This document shows positions 17,285 through 28,594 of a stretch of 64,000 bases of DNA, one piece after another. Where the stretch lies: NCBI RefSeq assembly GCF_900141845.1, contig NZ_FQZB01000019.1, positions 17,933-81,932 on the forward strand, given 5' to 3'. The notes beneath the pieces are model-generated. The model worked only from the letters and a program-made list of their open reading frames with translations, was not told the DNA's origin and did not search any database. A program made the translations under genes and the position numbers. Positions within the stretch are counted from its first letter, which is position 1; every line of letters begins with the position of its first letter. Origin of the DNA: Clostridium cavendishii DSM 21758. Its GTDB lineage: Bacteria > Bacillota > Clostridia > Clostridiales > Clostridiaceae.

Positions 17285-18316
17285 TTATTTAGTTGTTTTA
17301 TCTAAAACATCGCCTTGACTTGCGTCATTTCCTTCTTGCTTTGGCTGACTTGGATCTGCTTTCTTAGTATCCAATTTAGCTGGTTCTATTTCTTCTGCAG
17401 CCTTACCAAATATACCTTTTACCCAATTTGCAAATGAGTCAAATTTCATCGATATCTTGTGAAGTAAATTATTATTTTCCTTTAATATAACTCCAGCCTT
17501 TTCAAGACTTTTTTGCATATTTTCGTTTAACTTATCTAATGAAGATTTTATATCATTATAATTTAAATTCAATTTATTTACATCTTCTAATAATTTAGTT
17601 AATTGCTTTTCTTGATCAGCTGTAAGCTTAACTTCATAGTTATCTGATGTTTTATCTATAACTTTTTTTATTGCTTGTTCATCTTTTGGTTTATCCTTTA
17701 TAACTTGTGTTTTAGCGTCACTTACCATAGAAGCTGCTTTATCTGGACCTATACTATCCCCTATATTCTTAGTTACACTTATTTCTTTTCTAGCTACTTC
17801 CTTATTTTCAAGAGGTAATTCCTTTCCTGTTGATTTTTCAAAACCTTTTAATACACCAGCTAAAGCTGCTGTTCCTGTTACTTCATAAGGTGCATCTGCT
17901 ATAACTTTAGCATCTGTTATACCTGAAGTTATAATTGCATTTGCAAGCATACTTTTTGTAACTTCTGTAAGGTTATGAGTTGATACATTTACACCTTCAC
18001 CCTTTCCTAACACTTTAATATAACAGCTTGAAATTGAAACACTGTTTTTTGGTATAGGCTTACTTGTATCCATTCCTAATTGTTCTCTTATATCTTGATT
18101 TGTTATGTCAATTTGCTTAACATCCCCAGCCTCTATTTGTTTATATGTTACTCCAAACCTATTTAACATCTCTGTTTTTTGCTCTTTCTTTAAATCAGCT
18201 CCTAAGCTAACAACTACTGTATCCTTTGAATCAGCGAAAGCTACAGTACTTGAAAGTGTTCCTGCTATTAATAGCGCTGATAATGCACTTGATAAAAACT
18301 TAAATTTTATTTTCAT
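17285..18316 (-). CDS. DUF1002 secreted protein, YpuA-like
   Basis: 343 aa. Signal peptide about 1-28 (ends VAFA). DUF1002 domain about 32-255: VVSLGADLKKEQKTEML, CYIKVLGKGEGVNVSTHNLTEVT and the ITDAKVIADAPYEVTGTAALAGVLKG segment. Then a helical stretch and a charged, Lys/Gln-rich C-terminal tail. B. subtilis YpuA is the known relative, of unresolved envelope function. Ribosome site GGGAGAG upstream. Monocistronic. Confidence 0.88.
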   Translation of the reverse strand: MKIKFKFLSSALSALLIAGTLSSTVAFADSKDTVVVSLGADLKKEQKTEMLNRFGVTYKQIEAGDVKQIDITNQDIREQLGMDTSKPIPKNSVSISSCYIKVLGKGEGVNVSTHNLTEVTKSMLANAIITSGITDAKVIADAPYEVTGTAALAGVLKGFEKSTGKELPLENKEVARKEISVTKNIGDSIGPDKAASMVSDAKTQVIKDKPKDEQAIKKVIDKTSDNYEVKLTADQEKQLTKLLEDVNKLNLNYNDIKSSLDKLNENMQKSLEKAGVILKENNNLLHKISMKFDSFANWVKGIFGKAAEEIEPAKLDTKKADPSQPKQEGNDASQGDVLDKTTK

Positions 18317-18504
18317 TTTACTTAATCTCTCCCTACATTTAGTACTTTATATTAATAATATACAATAAAATTTATTTTATTATTACACCCCCTAATGTTT
18401 ACTTATCATTATTTTACTATATTAATAAAATTATTAGTAGTAAAATTATGGATAGTATCTCAAGAGGAACTTCTGTTTATTGTATTAAAATAAATATTCT
18501 TAAT

Positions 18505-18545
18505 AAGCTTAACTAATTTGAATTATAAATTAATTAGTTAAGCTT
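18505..18545 (-). terminator. Terminator-like hairpin after the Cache kinase
   Basis: 14-bp perfect inverted repeat (AAGCTTAACTAATT / AATTAGTTAAGCTT) with a 13-base loop, 35 bp after the kinase stop. The T tail is poor, so termination efficiency is uncertain. Confidence 0.55.
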
Positions 18546-18579
18546 AGCTTTATATTATTAAAAACTAAAATTTCATTAT

Positions 18580-20517
18580 TCACTTATATATATCAGAAAA
18601 CTCTATTTGTATTTTCTCAACATTAGTATGATGCACAAGCTTTTCCTTGTCTTTAAATTCATCTTCTTTTATTTCAATATTTACTGGTAAATATATTTTA
18701 AAGTTTGTTCCCTCTTTATATTTACTTTCAACCCTAATCTCTCCCTTATGCATTTCAACTAAAGATTTAACCATAGAAAGTCCTATTCCGCTACCTTCAT
18801 GACTTCTGCTTAATAATGGATCTACCTGTTTGAATCTTTCAAATATATTACTTAACTCCGATTCTGGAATCCCCCTTCCATTATCCTTAACTTCTATTAC
18901 TATATAAGTTATTCTATCATATATATTTACTTCTATAACCCCATTTACATCAGTAAATTTGATAGCGTTAGATATAAGATTTAAGAGAATTCTCTCCATC
19001 TTTTCTTCATCTATTGCCATTATTTTTTCTTCTATCTCTGTATCAAATATAATTTCTCTGTTCATATTTTCTACATATTTAGCTGTTGACAAAGTTATCT
19101 CTTCCACCACAGCTACTATGTTATCATTTTTCAAATTTAATTCCATAAATCCTGAATCTATTTTTGTAATATCAATTAAATTATTTACAAGTCGTAAAAG
19201 TCTGTAACAATTTTGTTTTATAGTATCTATATAGTTATTAAGCTTTTCTTTATTTGCAATTGTATCTGTATTTTCAGCATACAAAGAAAATAGTTGCGCA
19301 GTTGAAAATATAATATTAAGCGGTGTCTTAAGTTCATGAGACATATTTGCCATAAATTCGTTTTTAAGCTTATCGTATTTAACTGTCTCTTCTAATAATC
19401 TATTATTTACAGTAATCATATTATTAAAACTTTTTGATAATATACCAATTTCATCCTTACTGTCTATGTCTGAACGTATAGACAAATCCCCTTTACTAGC
19501 TATTTCCATATAATCTTTAAGCTTTTTAAGTGGATTTGATAAGTTATTAGCTATTATTATAGCCAATGCTGTTGAAATAACTATAATTATTAGGCCAACT
19601 ATTAATATTGATATCATTATAGTTTTAGAAGTATAATTTAAATCATCGTGAGTAGCTGTAGCTACTATATACCAATTCCATGGTTCAAAATATCTATAAC
19701 TTGCAAATTTTTTCATACCATTAAATTCATATTCTATAGTACCAGACTTATTTTTTAGCATCTGCTTGCAATAATCAAATTCACCTAAGCTCTCACCTTT
19801 TTTAGTAGGATGCGTTTTAAGTACACCATCTCTATCAATTATATAAAGATAACCTGACTTACCAAATTTAATAGCATTAATGCTTTTTTCTAAATAATCA
19901 TTAAGAATTTTATTTCCGAGCCCAATTGCTCCAACTACTTTCTTATTATTATTAAACAAAGGCTTTACCCTTGTAATATACGTTTCTCCTCCAAAAGTTA
20001 TAACCCCTTCATATTCTTCGCCTTTTATTATTTTTTGATAAATTTCAGAATCACTTGTTATACATGTACCTACTGCACTTCCATTTTTATTTTCTAACAT
20101 CGTAGCCACTCTTATAAGTTTATTTTCGTCTAATAAATGTATTGTAACTAGCGCTCCACTATTTTTTTTTAAATCACTCACCAAATCACCATTTAATGAC
20201 AATCTTGTTTTTCCTGCATATAAACTTGGATAATATCCATCTCCAATCTTAAGAAACTCATCTTCATGTATAGATACTTCTCCTAAATTCTTTATCTCAT
20301 CTGATGCATAATTTGTATCACTAAACGCCTTTTCCATAAGCAAATCATTTCTTACACTAAGGGTCGTATTCATAAGTTCTGTTATTCTATAGCTATTTTC
20401 TGTTACTTCATTAAAAAGTGCTTTTTTAGACTTATCAGCAATTAAAAGCCCTAAAACTCCTACTGTAAATATAATTAATACTAAATAACTAATTATAAGT
20501 TTAAACTTAATACTCAT
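18580..20517 (-). CDS. Orphan sensor histidine kinase with Cache sensor
   Basis: 645 aa. TM1 about 7-28, an extracellular Cache-type sensor about 35-295 (LIRVATMLENKNGSAVG, GGETYITRVKPLF, GYLYIIDRDGVLKTHP, PWNWYIVATATHD), TM2 about 299-322, HAMP about 323-376, HisKA with H394 (MSHELKTPLN), HATPase about 480-618 (NLISNAIKF, DNGRGIP, GSGIGLSMVKS). No response regulator gene is adjacent, so its partner is elsewhere. Cache sensors usually bind small organic ligands; the ligand here is unknown. Confidence 0.9.
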   Translation of the reverse strand: MSIKFKLIISYLVLIIFTVGVLGLLIADKSKKALFNEVTENSYRITELMNTTLSVRNDLLMEKAFSDTNYASDEIKNLGEVSIHEDEFLKIGDGYYPSLYAGKTRLSLNGDLVSDLKKNSGALVTIHLLDENKLIRVATMLENKNGSAVGTCITSDSEIYQKIIKGEEYEGVITFGGETYITRVKPLFNNNKKVVGAIGLGNKILNDYLEKSINAIKFGKSGYLYIIDRDGVLKTHPTKKGESLGEFDYCKQMLKNKSGTIEYEFNGMKKFASYRYFEPWNWYIVATATHDDLNYTSKTIMISILIVGLIIIVISTALAIIIANNLSNPLKKLKDYMEIASKGDLSIRSDIDSKDEIGILSKSFNNMITVNNRLLEETVKYDKLKNEFMANMSHELKTPLNIIFSTAQLFSLYAENTDTIANKEKLNNYIDTIKQNCYRLLRLVNNLIDITKIDSGFMELNLKNDNIVAVVEEITLSTAKYVENMNREIIFDTEIEEKIMAIDEEKMERILLNLISNAIKFTDVNGVIEVNIYDRITYIVIEVKDNGRGIPESELSNIFERFKQVDPLLSRSHEGSGIGLSMVKSLVEMHKGEIRVESKYKEGTNFKIYLPVNIEIKEDEFKDKEKLVHHTNVEKIQIEFSDIYK

Positions 20518-20831
20518 TATATTTTGTATCCCTTCTTCCTAAGTAAAATATATATTATATTTCTTAATTTCTACTTTTAGATTTATTTGCCTTATTTATA
20601 ATATCATAATATATACAAAAAGTCACAAACATTATTATTTGTGACTTTTTTTCTAATATTTTATCAAGTTCTTTAAATCTTTGCCTTACATATTATAAGA
20701 ATATACTTCACCATTTAATATAATATATACACTTTTCATTTTTACATATTTAAAAATACAAATTAAATCACACAATAATAGTTAACTTCCTATAATAAAA
20801 GTATAATAAATATTAGGGGAGTGAATTCTTT
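20518..20831. other. Intergenic region between divergent kinase and rhodanese genes
   Basis: 314 bp. It contains a two-sided terminator-like hairpin (20617-20652, listed separately) and, near the rhodanese start, TATAAT at 20791-20796 and 20802-20807, with AGGGGAG as the ribosome site. No ORF. Confidence 0.5.
20617..20652. terminator. Isolated two-sided terminator-like hairpin
   Basis: 13-bp perfect stem AAAAAGTCACAAA / TTTGTGACTTTTT with an eight-base loop and T runs on both strands. It stands between two divergent genes, where no known transcript should end. Confidence 0.75.
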
Positions 20832-21143
20832 ATGTCAACTGTAATTAATGTTTCTCCACAAGAGGCTCATGGCTTAATCTTTCAAAAGCAAGTCGTTGTT
20901 TTAGATGTAAGAGATAATTTTGAATTTAATTCTGGACATATTCCACGTGCTATAAATATTCCAGTTTCAAAACTTGATTCAATTATTGATAATAAAATCC
21001 CAAATAAAAATACGCCTATATTAGTTCACTGCTTTGCCGGCTCTAGAAGCCCTATAGCCGTAAATATACTTTTAAATCATGGTTATCAAAATATATACCA
21101 TCTTACTGGTGGTATTAATAGTTGGCAGTATGGAATTGTTTAG
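20832..21143 (+). CDS. Rhodanese-like sulfurtransferase domain protein
   Basis: 103 aa, a single rhodanese domain. VLDVRDNFEFNSGHIPRAINIP is CH2A-like, and the active loop is VHCFAGSRS with the catalytic Cys. It carries or transfers sulfane sulfur; the acceptor is unknown. No export signal. AGGGGAG precedes the ATG. Monocistronic, with only a weak hairpin (AGAAAAAG / CTTTTTCT) after it. Confidence 0.9.
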   Translation: MSTVINVSPQEAHGLIFQKQVVVLDVRDNFEFNSGHIPRAINIPVSKLDSIIDNKIPNKNTPILVHCFAGSRSPIAVNILLNHGYQNIYHLTGGINSWQYGIV

Positions 21144-21232
21144 AAAAAGATTGTATAACTTTTTCTTATATTTTTCATAATCTCTAAAAAATTAAAAATC
21201 ATATTTTCCCATTTAAATCATTAAAGGAATTT

Positions 21233-21275
21233 ATAAAATTTATCATTATAATTCTTATTTATAATGATAAGCAAT
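21233..21275. repeat. AT-rich inverted repeat
   Basis: TTATCATTATAA and its near complement flank an eight-base centre, with an outer AAAATT / AATTTT pairing. No T tail. It could be an operator or a transcript hairpin between the rhodanese and gtrA genes. Confidence 0.4.
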
Positions 21276-21428
21276 TTTATACTTTCCTTATACATAAAAA
21301 GTTAGAATTAAAATTCACAAATAATTTCAAAATTTTTATTTTCCCAAATATACATAATTATAGTAATTAAACTGCTAAAATCATTATATAATGTATAGTA
21401 TAAAAATAATTATCAAAAAGGATTTTTT

Positions 21429-21845
21429 ATGAACCATATAGTAGATACTATAATCGAATTTCTTACATACTCATTAATTGGAATAAGTAATGTTCTTATA
21501 GATATATTCATTTTCAACCTACTTTGGACAATAAGCGGAAGAACTCAAGGTAATATAAATTATTTATTTAAACTTATATCTTTTTCTGTTTATTCTACAA
21601 CTGGATATTTATTAAATAGACACTTCACCTTTAAAAGTGATTGTGAAAATCGGGCATATTTAAAGTATCTATGCATACTAGCGCTTCTATCCTTTTTAGA
21701 CGGTACTCTTATATCTAAATTAACTTTACTAAATCCCTTTTCTATAAAGCATGTTTACTGGAGAAACATAACTATATTACTGGCTTCTGCTTCAACTGGT
21801 TTACTTGGCTTTTTTATAAATAAATTTTTTATATTTGAAAAATAA
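21429..21845 (+). CDS. GtrA family membrane protein
   Basis: 138 aa with four membrane helices. The hallmark STTGYLLNRHFTFKS (NRxxTF) follows helix 2. GtrA-like proteins are thought to move polyprenyl-linked sugars across the membrane for cell-surface glycosylation. No glycosyltransferase gene is adjacent; the following gene is an unrelated hydrolase 14 bp away, likely in the same transcript. Confidence 0.85.
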   Translation: MNHIVDTIIEFLTYSLIGISNVLIDIFIFNLLWTISGRTQGNINYLFKLISFSVYSTTGYLLNRHFTFKSDCENRAYLKYLCILALLSFLDGTLISKLTLLNPFSIKHVYWRNITILLASASTGLLGFFINKFFIFEK

Positions 21846-21859
21846 TTTGGAGGTATTTT

Positions 21860-22516
21860 ATGTTAACCTTTTTATCTTTATTATTAATATTAATAGTTGT
21901 GGCTATAGGCTCATTAATACTAAAAATAATTAGTATATCCTTACCAACTAATGGCGAAAAAATCCCTAAATATTCAAATGAAAAAAAAGCTTTAATTATA
22001 ATAGATGTACAAGAAGATTTTACTGGAACTACTGCAACAACTCCTTTCCCTTATAAAAATTCAATTGAACTTATAAATAATATAAATTCTCTTATAAACA
22101 AAGCTGAAAAGAAAAATATACCTGTAATTTATATAAAACATGAACTTGAAACAACATCCTTTAACAAGACTTTACTTAAAGGAAAAGTTCTTAAAGGTAA
22201 TATTGGTACAAGCTTTGATTCTAGATTAAAAATAATTAGTAATAATATTTTTACTAAAAATATTGGTGACTCTTTTTCTAATCCTGAACTTGATAAGTTC
22301 TTAAGATTTAATGAAATATCTAAACTATATGTATGTGGACTTGATGCTAGTGGTTGTGTTCGTTTAAGCTCACTAGGCGCAAGAAACAGGGATTATAAAG
22401 TAATTGCTATTAAGGATGCAATAGTTACTTTAAAAGAAGATAATATAGATGAAATTTTTAATAACTATTCCTCTAAAGGTATTGACGTGATTGAGATGAA
22501 TAATTTAATATTTTAA
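21860..22516 (+). CDS. Membrane-anchored isochorismatase-like cysteine hydrolase
   Basis: 218 aa. One N-terminal helix (about 3-26), then an isochorismatase fold: LIIIDVQEDF carries the Asp, KNIGDSFSNPELDKFL the Lys region, and CGLDASGCVRLSSLGA the nucleophilic Cys. Members hydrolyse amides such as nicotinamide or ureido acids; the substrate is not predictable here. The membrane anchor is unusual for this cytosolic family. GGAGG precedes the ATG. Pairs with gtrA. Confidence 0.82.
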   Translation: MLTFLSLLLILIVVAIGSLILKIISISLPTNGEKIPKYSNEKKALIIIDVQEDFTGTTATTPFPYKNSIELINNINSLINKAEKKNIPVIYIKHELETTSFNKTLLKGKVLKGNIGTSFDSRLKIISNNIFTKNIGDSFSNPELDKFLRFNEISKLYVCGLDASGCVRLSSLGARNRDYKVIAIKDAIVTLKEDNIDEIFNNYSSKGIDVIEMNNLIF

Positions 22517-22558
22517 ATATTACTGCATAAATCTAAATTTTTCATAGGCAAAAACAAG

Positions 22559-22605
22559 AAATAACAAATAAGAACTTTTTCTCTAAAAGCTCTTATTTGT
22601 TATTT
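22559..22605. terminator. Bidirectional terminator
   Basis: 15-bp perfect stem AAATAACAAATAAGA and its complement with a 17-base loop, placed between convergent genes. Confidence 0.85.
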
Positions 22606-22611
22606 AAAATC

Positions 22612-23088
22612 TTATTTTGCTTTTCTTTTAGCATACTCATAAGCTGCAAAAAGTATTATAAATATAACCAAAAATGGTGCTTTACCTATTACTATTTTTG
22701 AACCTAAAACTGCAACTCCATATAAAATAAGCAGAATTACTGTGCCTATTAAAATCATAATTAACTGTTGCTTTTTCACATCTAATTTATCAATGTACTT
22801 TGTTACTAAATAAATTATAATAAAAAATGTTATTGACGCAAATATTGGCGCTAATGTAAAATCATAAGGAAGCCAAACACTTTTTATTTTTCCACTACCA
22901 TTCAAAATCTCTCTGTTTGCATAATCTAAACTGAACATTATTAAAATTGCTTGTGCTATGTATTTAATATACTCATATTTTGACCAATTTCTAAAATCTT
23001 CCTTTGAATTTGTAGTCTTATTAAGAGTCCCTCTATTTTTAACTTCGCTCACTTTTCTTTTAGGTTTATTGTTCTTCTTTTTTCCCAT
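22612..23088 (-). CDS. Small membrane protein of unknown function
   Basis: 158 aa. A basic, cytosolic-type N terminus (GKKKNNKPKRK) is followed by about four hydrophobic segments (near 43-58, 76-98, 106-130 and 134-152). No recognised motif. AGGAG lies upstream of the ATG. It is transcribed alone. I do not recognise the family. Confidence 0.6.
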   Translation of the reverse strand: MGKKKNNKPKRKVSEVKNRGTLNKTTNSKEDFRNWSKYEYIKYIAQAILIMFSLDYANREILNGSGKIKSVWLPYDFTLAPIFASITFFIIIYLVTKYIDKLDVKKQQLIMILIGTVILLILYGVAVLGSKIVIGKAPFLVIFIILFAAYEYAKRKAK

Positions 23089-23403
23089 AGCTTTCTCCTA
23101 TTTCTATAATATATTTTTAAGTTTGTCCTTATTTATAACAGTTAAACCTAAGATTATCATATTTAGTAAAATATATTGACTAAACTTAAATTTTTCTTGT
23201 TACTTAATAGTATACAATCATCCATTTGAGTATACAATATAATTCTTAAGTGTATTCAAGCTCTTATTCTAAAAACGTTATAAGAGAAGCCACAAATGTG
23301 ACTTCCCTCTCCCTTTAGCAAATCATATAAATTATTAAATTTATGATTTATCTATATTATACCTTATTCTCTAATAAATAAACTATTCCAAATATTTATA
23401 TTT
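23089..23403. other. Intergenic region downstream of thiI
   Basis: 315 bp. A short hairpin at 23286-23305 (GAAGCCACA / TGTGACTTC, one mismatch) with a weak T tail on the minus strand is the likely end of the thiI transcript. Nothing else was seen. Confidence 0.45.
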
Positions 23404-24555
23404 TTAAAATATAAATATTTCTAAGTTATTAATAGCTTCATTAACCAATCCTTCACAATCTAAATTTTCCTCTGATTTTAATATTTCTTCTAATCTTGGT
23501 TTAGTTTTAGGATGTTTAGGTACAAATATTGTACAGCAATCTTCATATGGAAGTATTGAAGTCTCATAAGTATCTATTTCTCTTGATATGTCCATAATTT
23601 CTGTCTTATCCATAGCAATAAGTGGTCTAAATACTGGTCTATCTGCTACGTCTGTACTTACTATAAGACCTTCCATCGTTTGAGATGCTACCTGCCCTAT
23701 ACTTTCTCCTGTAGTTATTGATTGTATTCCCTTTTGTTCTGAAAGCTTACAAGCTACTCTCATCATAAATCTTCTCATTATTATTGTAAGTTCATCTTCT
23801 CTACACTTTTCCATGATATCCATTTGTATCTCAGTAAATGGAACTACATACAAGTTAACTTTTTCTGTATAATTAGATAATATCTTTGCTAAGTCTTTCA
23901 CTTTATCCTTTGCCATTTCTGATGTATATGGATGACTATGATAATATACACAGTGTAGTTCAACACCTCTTCTAGCCATTAAATAACCGGCAACTGGAGA
24001 ATCTATACCACCAGATAACATAAGCATTGTACTTCCATTCATACCATAAGGAAGCCCTCCAACACCTTTTATTTTGTCCTTATCTGTCCAAACATATGCG
24101 CTCTCTCTTATTTCTACAATAACGTTAATATCTGGTTTATGAACATCTACCTCTATTTTATCTAAATGCTGAAGCACATATGCTCCAACCTCTCTCGAAA
24201 CTTCCATTGAATTTTTAGAAAATTTTTTATTTGCTCTATTTGTAGTTATTCTAAAAGTCTTTGCGTCACTTTCTTTAACTTTTCTAAGAGCCTCTTCTTT
24301 TATTTTATCTAAATCTCTATCTATTTCCGTAACTACCGAAACCTCACATACTCCGAATACTCTACGTATTCTTTCACAAGCTCCTTCTAAATCTTCAGTC
24401 TTTATAAACCACCTATTTTGGTCTGTTATAAATTTATATTCTATCCCTTTTAATTTTTTAGATATATTTGTTCTTAATTTTTGCTCAAATTTATTTCTAT
24501 TTAAGCCCTTTAAAAATATTTCTGGTGCATATTTTACTAATATTAATCTTTTCAT
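23404..24555 (-). CDS. thiI: tRNA 4-thiouridine synthetase ThiI
   Basis: 383 aa. N-terminal ferredoxin-like region, THUMP domain about 60-165, and a PP-loop at 178-190 (LMLSGGIDSPVAGY) that adenylates U8 of tRNA. It lacks the C-terminal rhodanese domain of the E. coli protein, as is normal for Gram-positive forms, so sulfur probably passes from the adjacent desulfurase. Start and stop overlap (ATGA) with the upstream cysteine desulfurase gene, which supports translational coupling. Confidence 0.95.
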   Translation of the reverse strand: MKRLILVKYAPEIFLKGLNRNKFEQKLRTNISKKLKGIEYKFITDQNRWFIKTEDLEGACERIRRVFGVCEVSVVTEIDRDLDKIKEEALRKVKESDAKTFRITTNRANKKFSKNSMEVSREVGAYVLQHLDKIEVDVHKPDINVIVEIRESAYVWTDKDKIKGVGGLPYGMNGSTMLMLSGGIDSPVAGYLMARRGVELHCVYYHSHPYTSEMAKDKVKDLAKILSNYTEKVNLYVVPFTEIQMDIMEKCREDELTIIMRRFMMRVACKLSEQKGIQSITTGESIGQVASQTMEGLIVSTDVADRPVFRPLIAMDKTEIMDISREIDTYETSILPYEDCCTIFVPKHPKTKPRLEEILKSEENLDCEGLVNEAINNLEIFIF

Positions 24556-25697
24556 TTCTTCAATCTCCTTAAAAACTTTAATGAATTTTGTAACTCATTA
24601 ATTACATAATCAACCTCTTCTAATGTATTAAAACTAGAAAAACTAAATCTAATAGCTCCTTCTATCTCCTTTTCCTTAAGTCCTATCGCATTTAAAACAT
24701 GACTTCCCTTGTTAGAAAATATTTTTGATGAGCAAGCAGAACCAGTTGATACAAATATTCCATTTTCCTCTAATAGATGAAGCAAAACCTCTGATCTAAC
24801 ACCTAAAAATGATACATTTAATATAAATGAACTATGTTTATCATCTAGAGGTGAATTTATTTTTATATCCTCTATATTATTAAGCTTTTCTATAAAATAT
24901 CTTTTAAGCTCTACTACTTTACCGTAATTTTCTTTTATCCTAGAATTAATAAGTTCACTAGCCCTAATCATACCTAAAATAGCCGGCAAATTCTCTGTTC
25001 CTGATCTTAAACCAGACTCTTGCCCTCCTCCAATTATAAGCGGATTAAAGCTTAATCCTTTTCTAACATAACAAACTCCTATCCCTTTAGGTCCATGTAT
25101 CTTATGGGCTGAGACAGTAAAAAAATCTATATTACATTTTTTCACATCTATCTTAAACTTACCATAACTTTGTACCCCATCTACATGAAATTTTGCTCTA
25201 TTACTTTTTATTTTTATAAGCTTTCCTATTTTCTCTAAATCTTGTATTGAACCTATTTCATTATTTACATGCATTATAGATATTAACACTGTGTCTTTTA
25301 CTATAAGTTCTTCAAGCTCTTCTATATCTATAATTCCATCTTTATCTACATCTAAGTAACTAACCCTAATCCCCTGCTTTTCAAGCTCTCTATATGTATT
25401 AAGTACACTTGGATGTTCAAACCTTGTAGTAATAATATGATTTCCTGGCTTTACACTACCTCTTATTATCATATTATTACTTTCACTTCCTCCAGATGTA
25501 AAAAATATTTCATCTTTAGTAGCGTTAATTGTAGAAGCAAAAAGTTCCCTACTCTGCAAAAGCTTCTTATGGCACTTTAGCCCTAATGTATGCAATGATG
25601 ATGGATTAGCATAATATTCATTCATTGAATTTGCTACTACCTCTATCACTTCAGCTAAAGGTTTTGTGGTAGCACTATTATCAAAGTAAATTTCCAT
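24552..25697 (-). CDS. Cysteine desulfurase, NifS/IscS-like (ThiI partner)
   Basis: 381 aa from the ATG at 25697. AGAAGGTG sits five bases before it; an upstream in-frame ATG at 25715 has no ribosome site. PLP lysine in VSAHKIHGPKG; the flexible loop STGSACSSK carries the persulfide Cys. FDNSATT at the N terminus and RSGTEN are family marks. Converts cysteine to alanine and passes sulfur on, here most likely to ThiI, with which it overlaps by 4 bp. Bacillus has the same nifZ-thiI pairing. Confidence 0.93.
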   Translation of the reverse strand: MEIYFDNSATTKPLAEVIEVVANSMNEYYANPSSLHTLGLKCHKKLLQSRELFASTINATKDEIFFTSGGSESNNMIIRGSVKPGNHIITTRFEHPSVLNTYRELEKQGIRVSYLDVDKDGIIDIEELEELIVKDTVLISIMHVNNEIGSIQDLEKIGKLIKIKSNRAKFHVDGVQSYGKFKIDVKKCNIDFFTVSAHKIHGPKGIGVCYVRKGLSFNPLIIGGGQESGLRSGTENLPAILGMIRASELINSRIKENYGKVVELKRYFIEKLNNIEDIKINSPLDDKHSSFILNVSFLGVRSEVLLHLLEENGIFVSTGSACSSKIFSNKGSHVLNAIGLKEKEIEGAIRFSFSSFNTLEEVDYVINELQNSLKFLRRLKK

Positions 25698-26006
25698 TCT
25701 TATCACCTTCTTCATATACTTTTTATTACACCTATTACCTTATTTATAATATTTTAAAGTATTGATATAAATATAACTAATTTTATGGTTTCCTATACAT
25801 TTTAAAATATATTACTAAATTTTAATTTCTTTATTTTATATAAATTATTTTAACTCTTTAAATTCTACACAAAATAAGTCCACTTTTCAATAAAAATATA
25901 TTGTTCTTTGAAAATAGTTCTCATCAGCCAATAAATTCTCTAACTTGTTTAAACTTGTTTTTCAATTCATTATTGTGTAAAATTTTAACAGAAGGAGGTG
26001 TTTATT

Positions 26007-28511
<2,505 letters not shown>

Positions 28512-28515
28512 ACAA

Positions 28516-28580
28516 GTGGAGGCATAGAATTTTCTTACGTACTTGATAAAATTTAAGTCGTTGAAAATTCTAGCCTCAAC
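28516..28580. terminator. Long-stem hairpin between convergent genes
   Basis: Arms GTGGAGGCATAGAATTTTC and GAAAATTCTAGCCTCAAC (one bulge, one mismatch) enclose a 28-base loop. Position between DUF2339 and a minus-strand GGDEF gene suggests a shared terminator, though T tracts are short. Confidence 0.6.
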
Positions 28581-28594
28581 TTATAATTTTCTAT

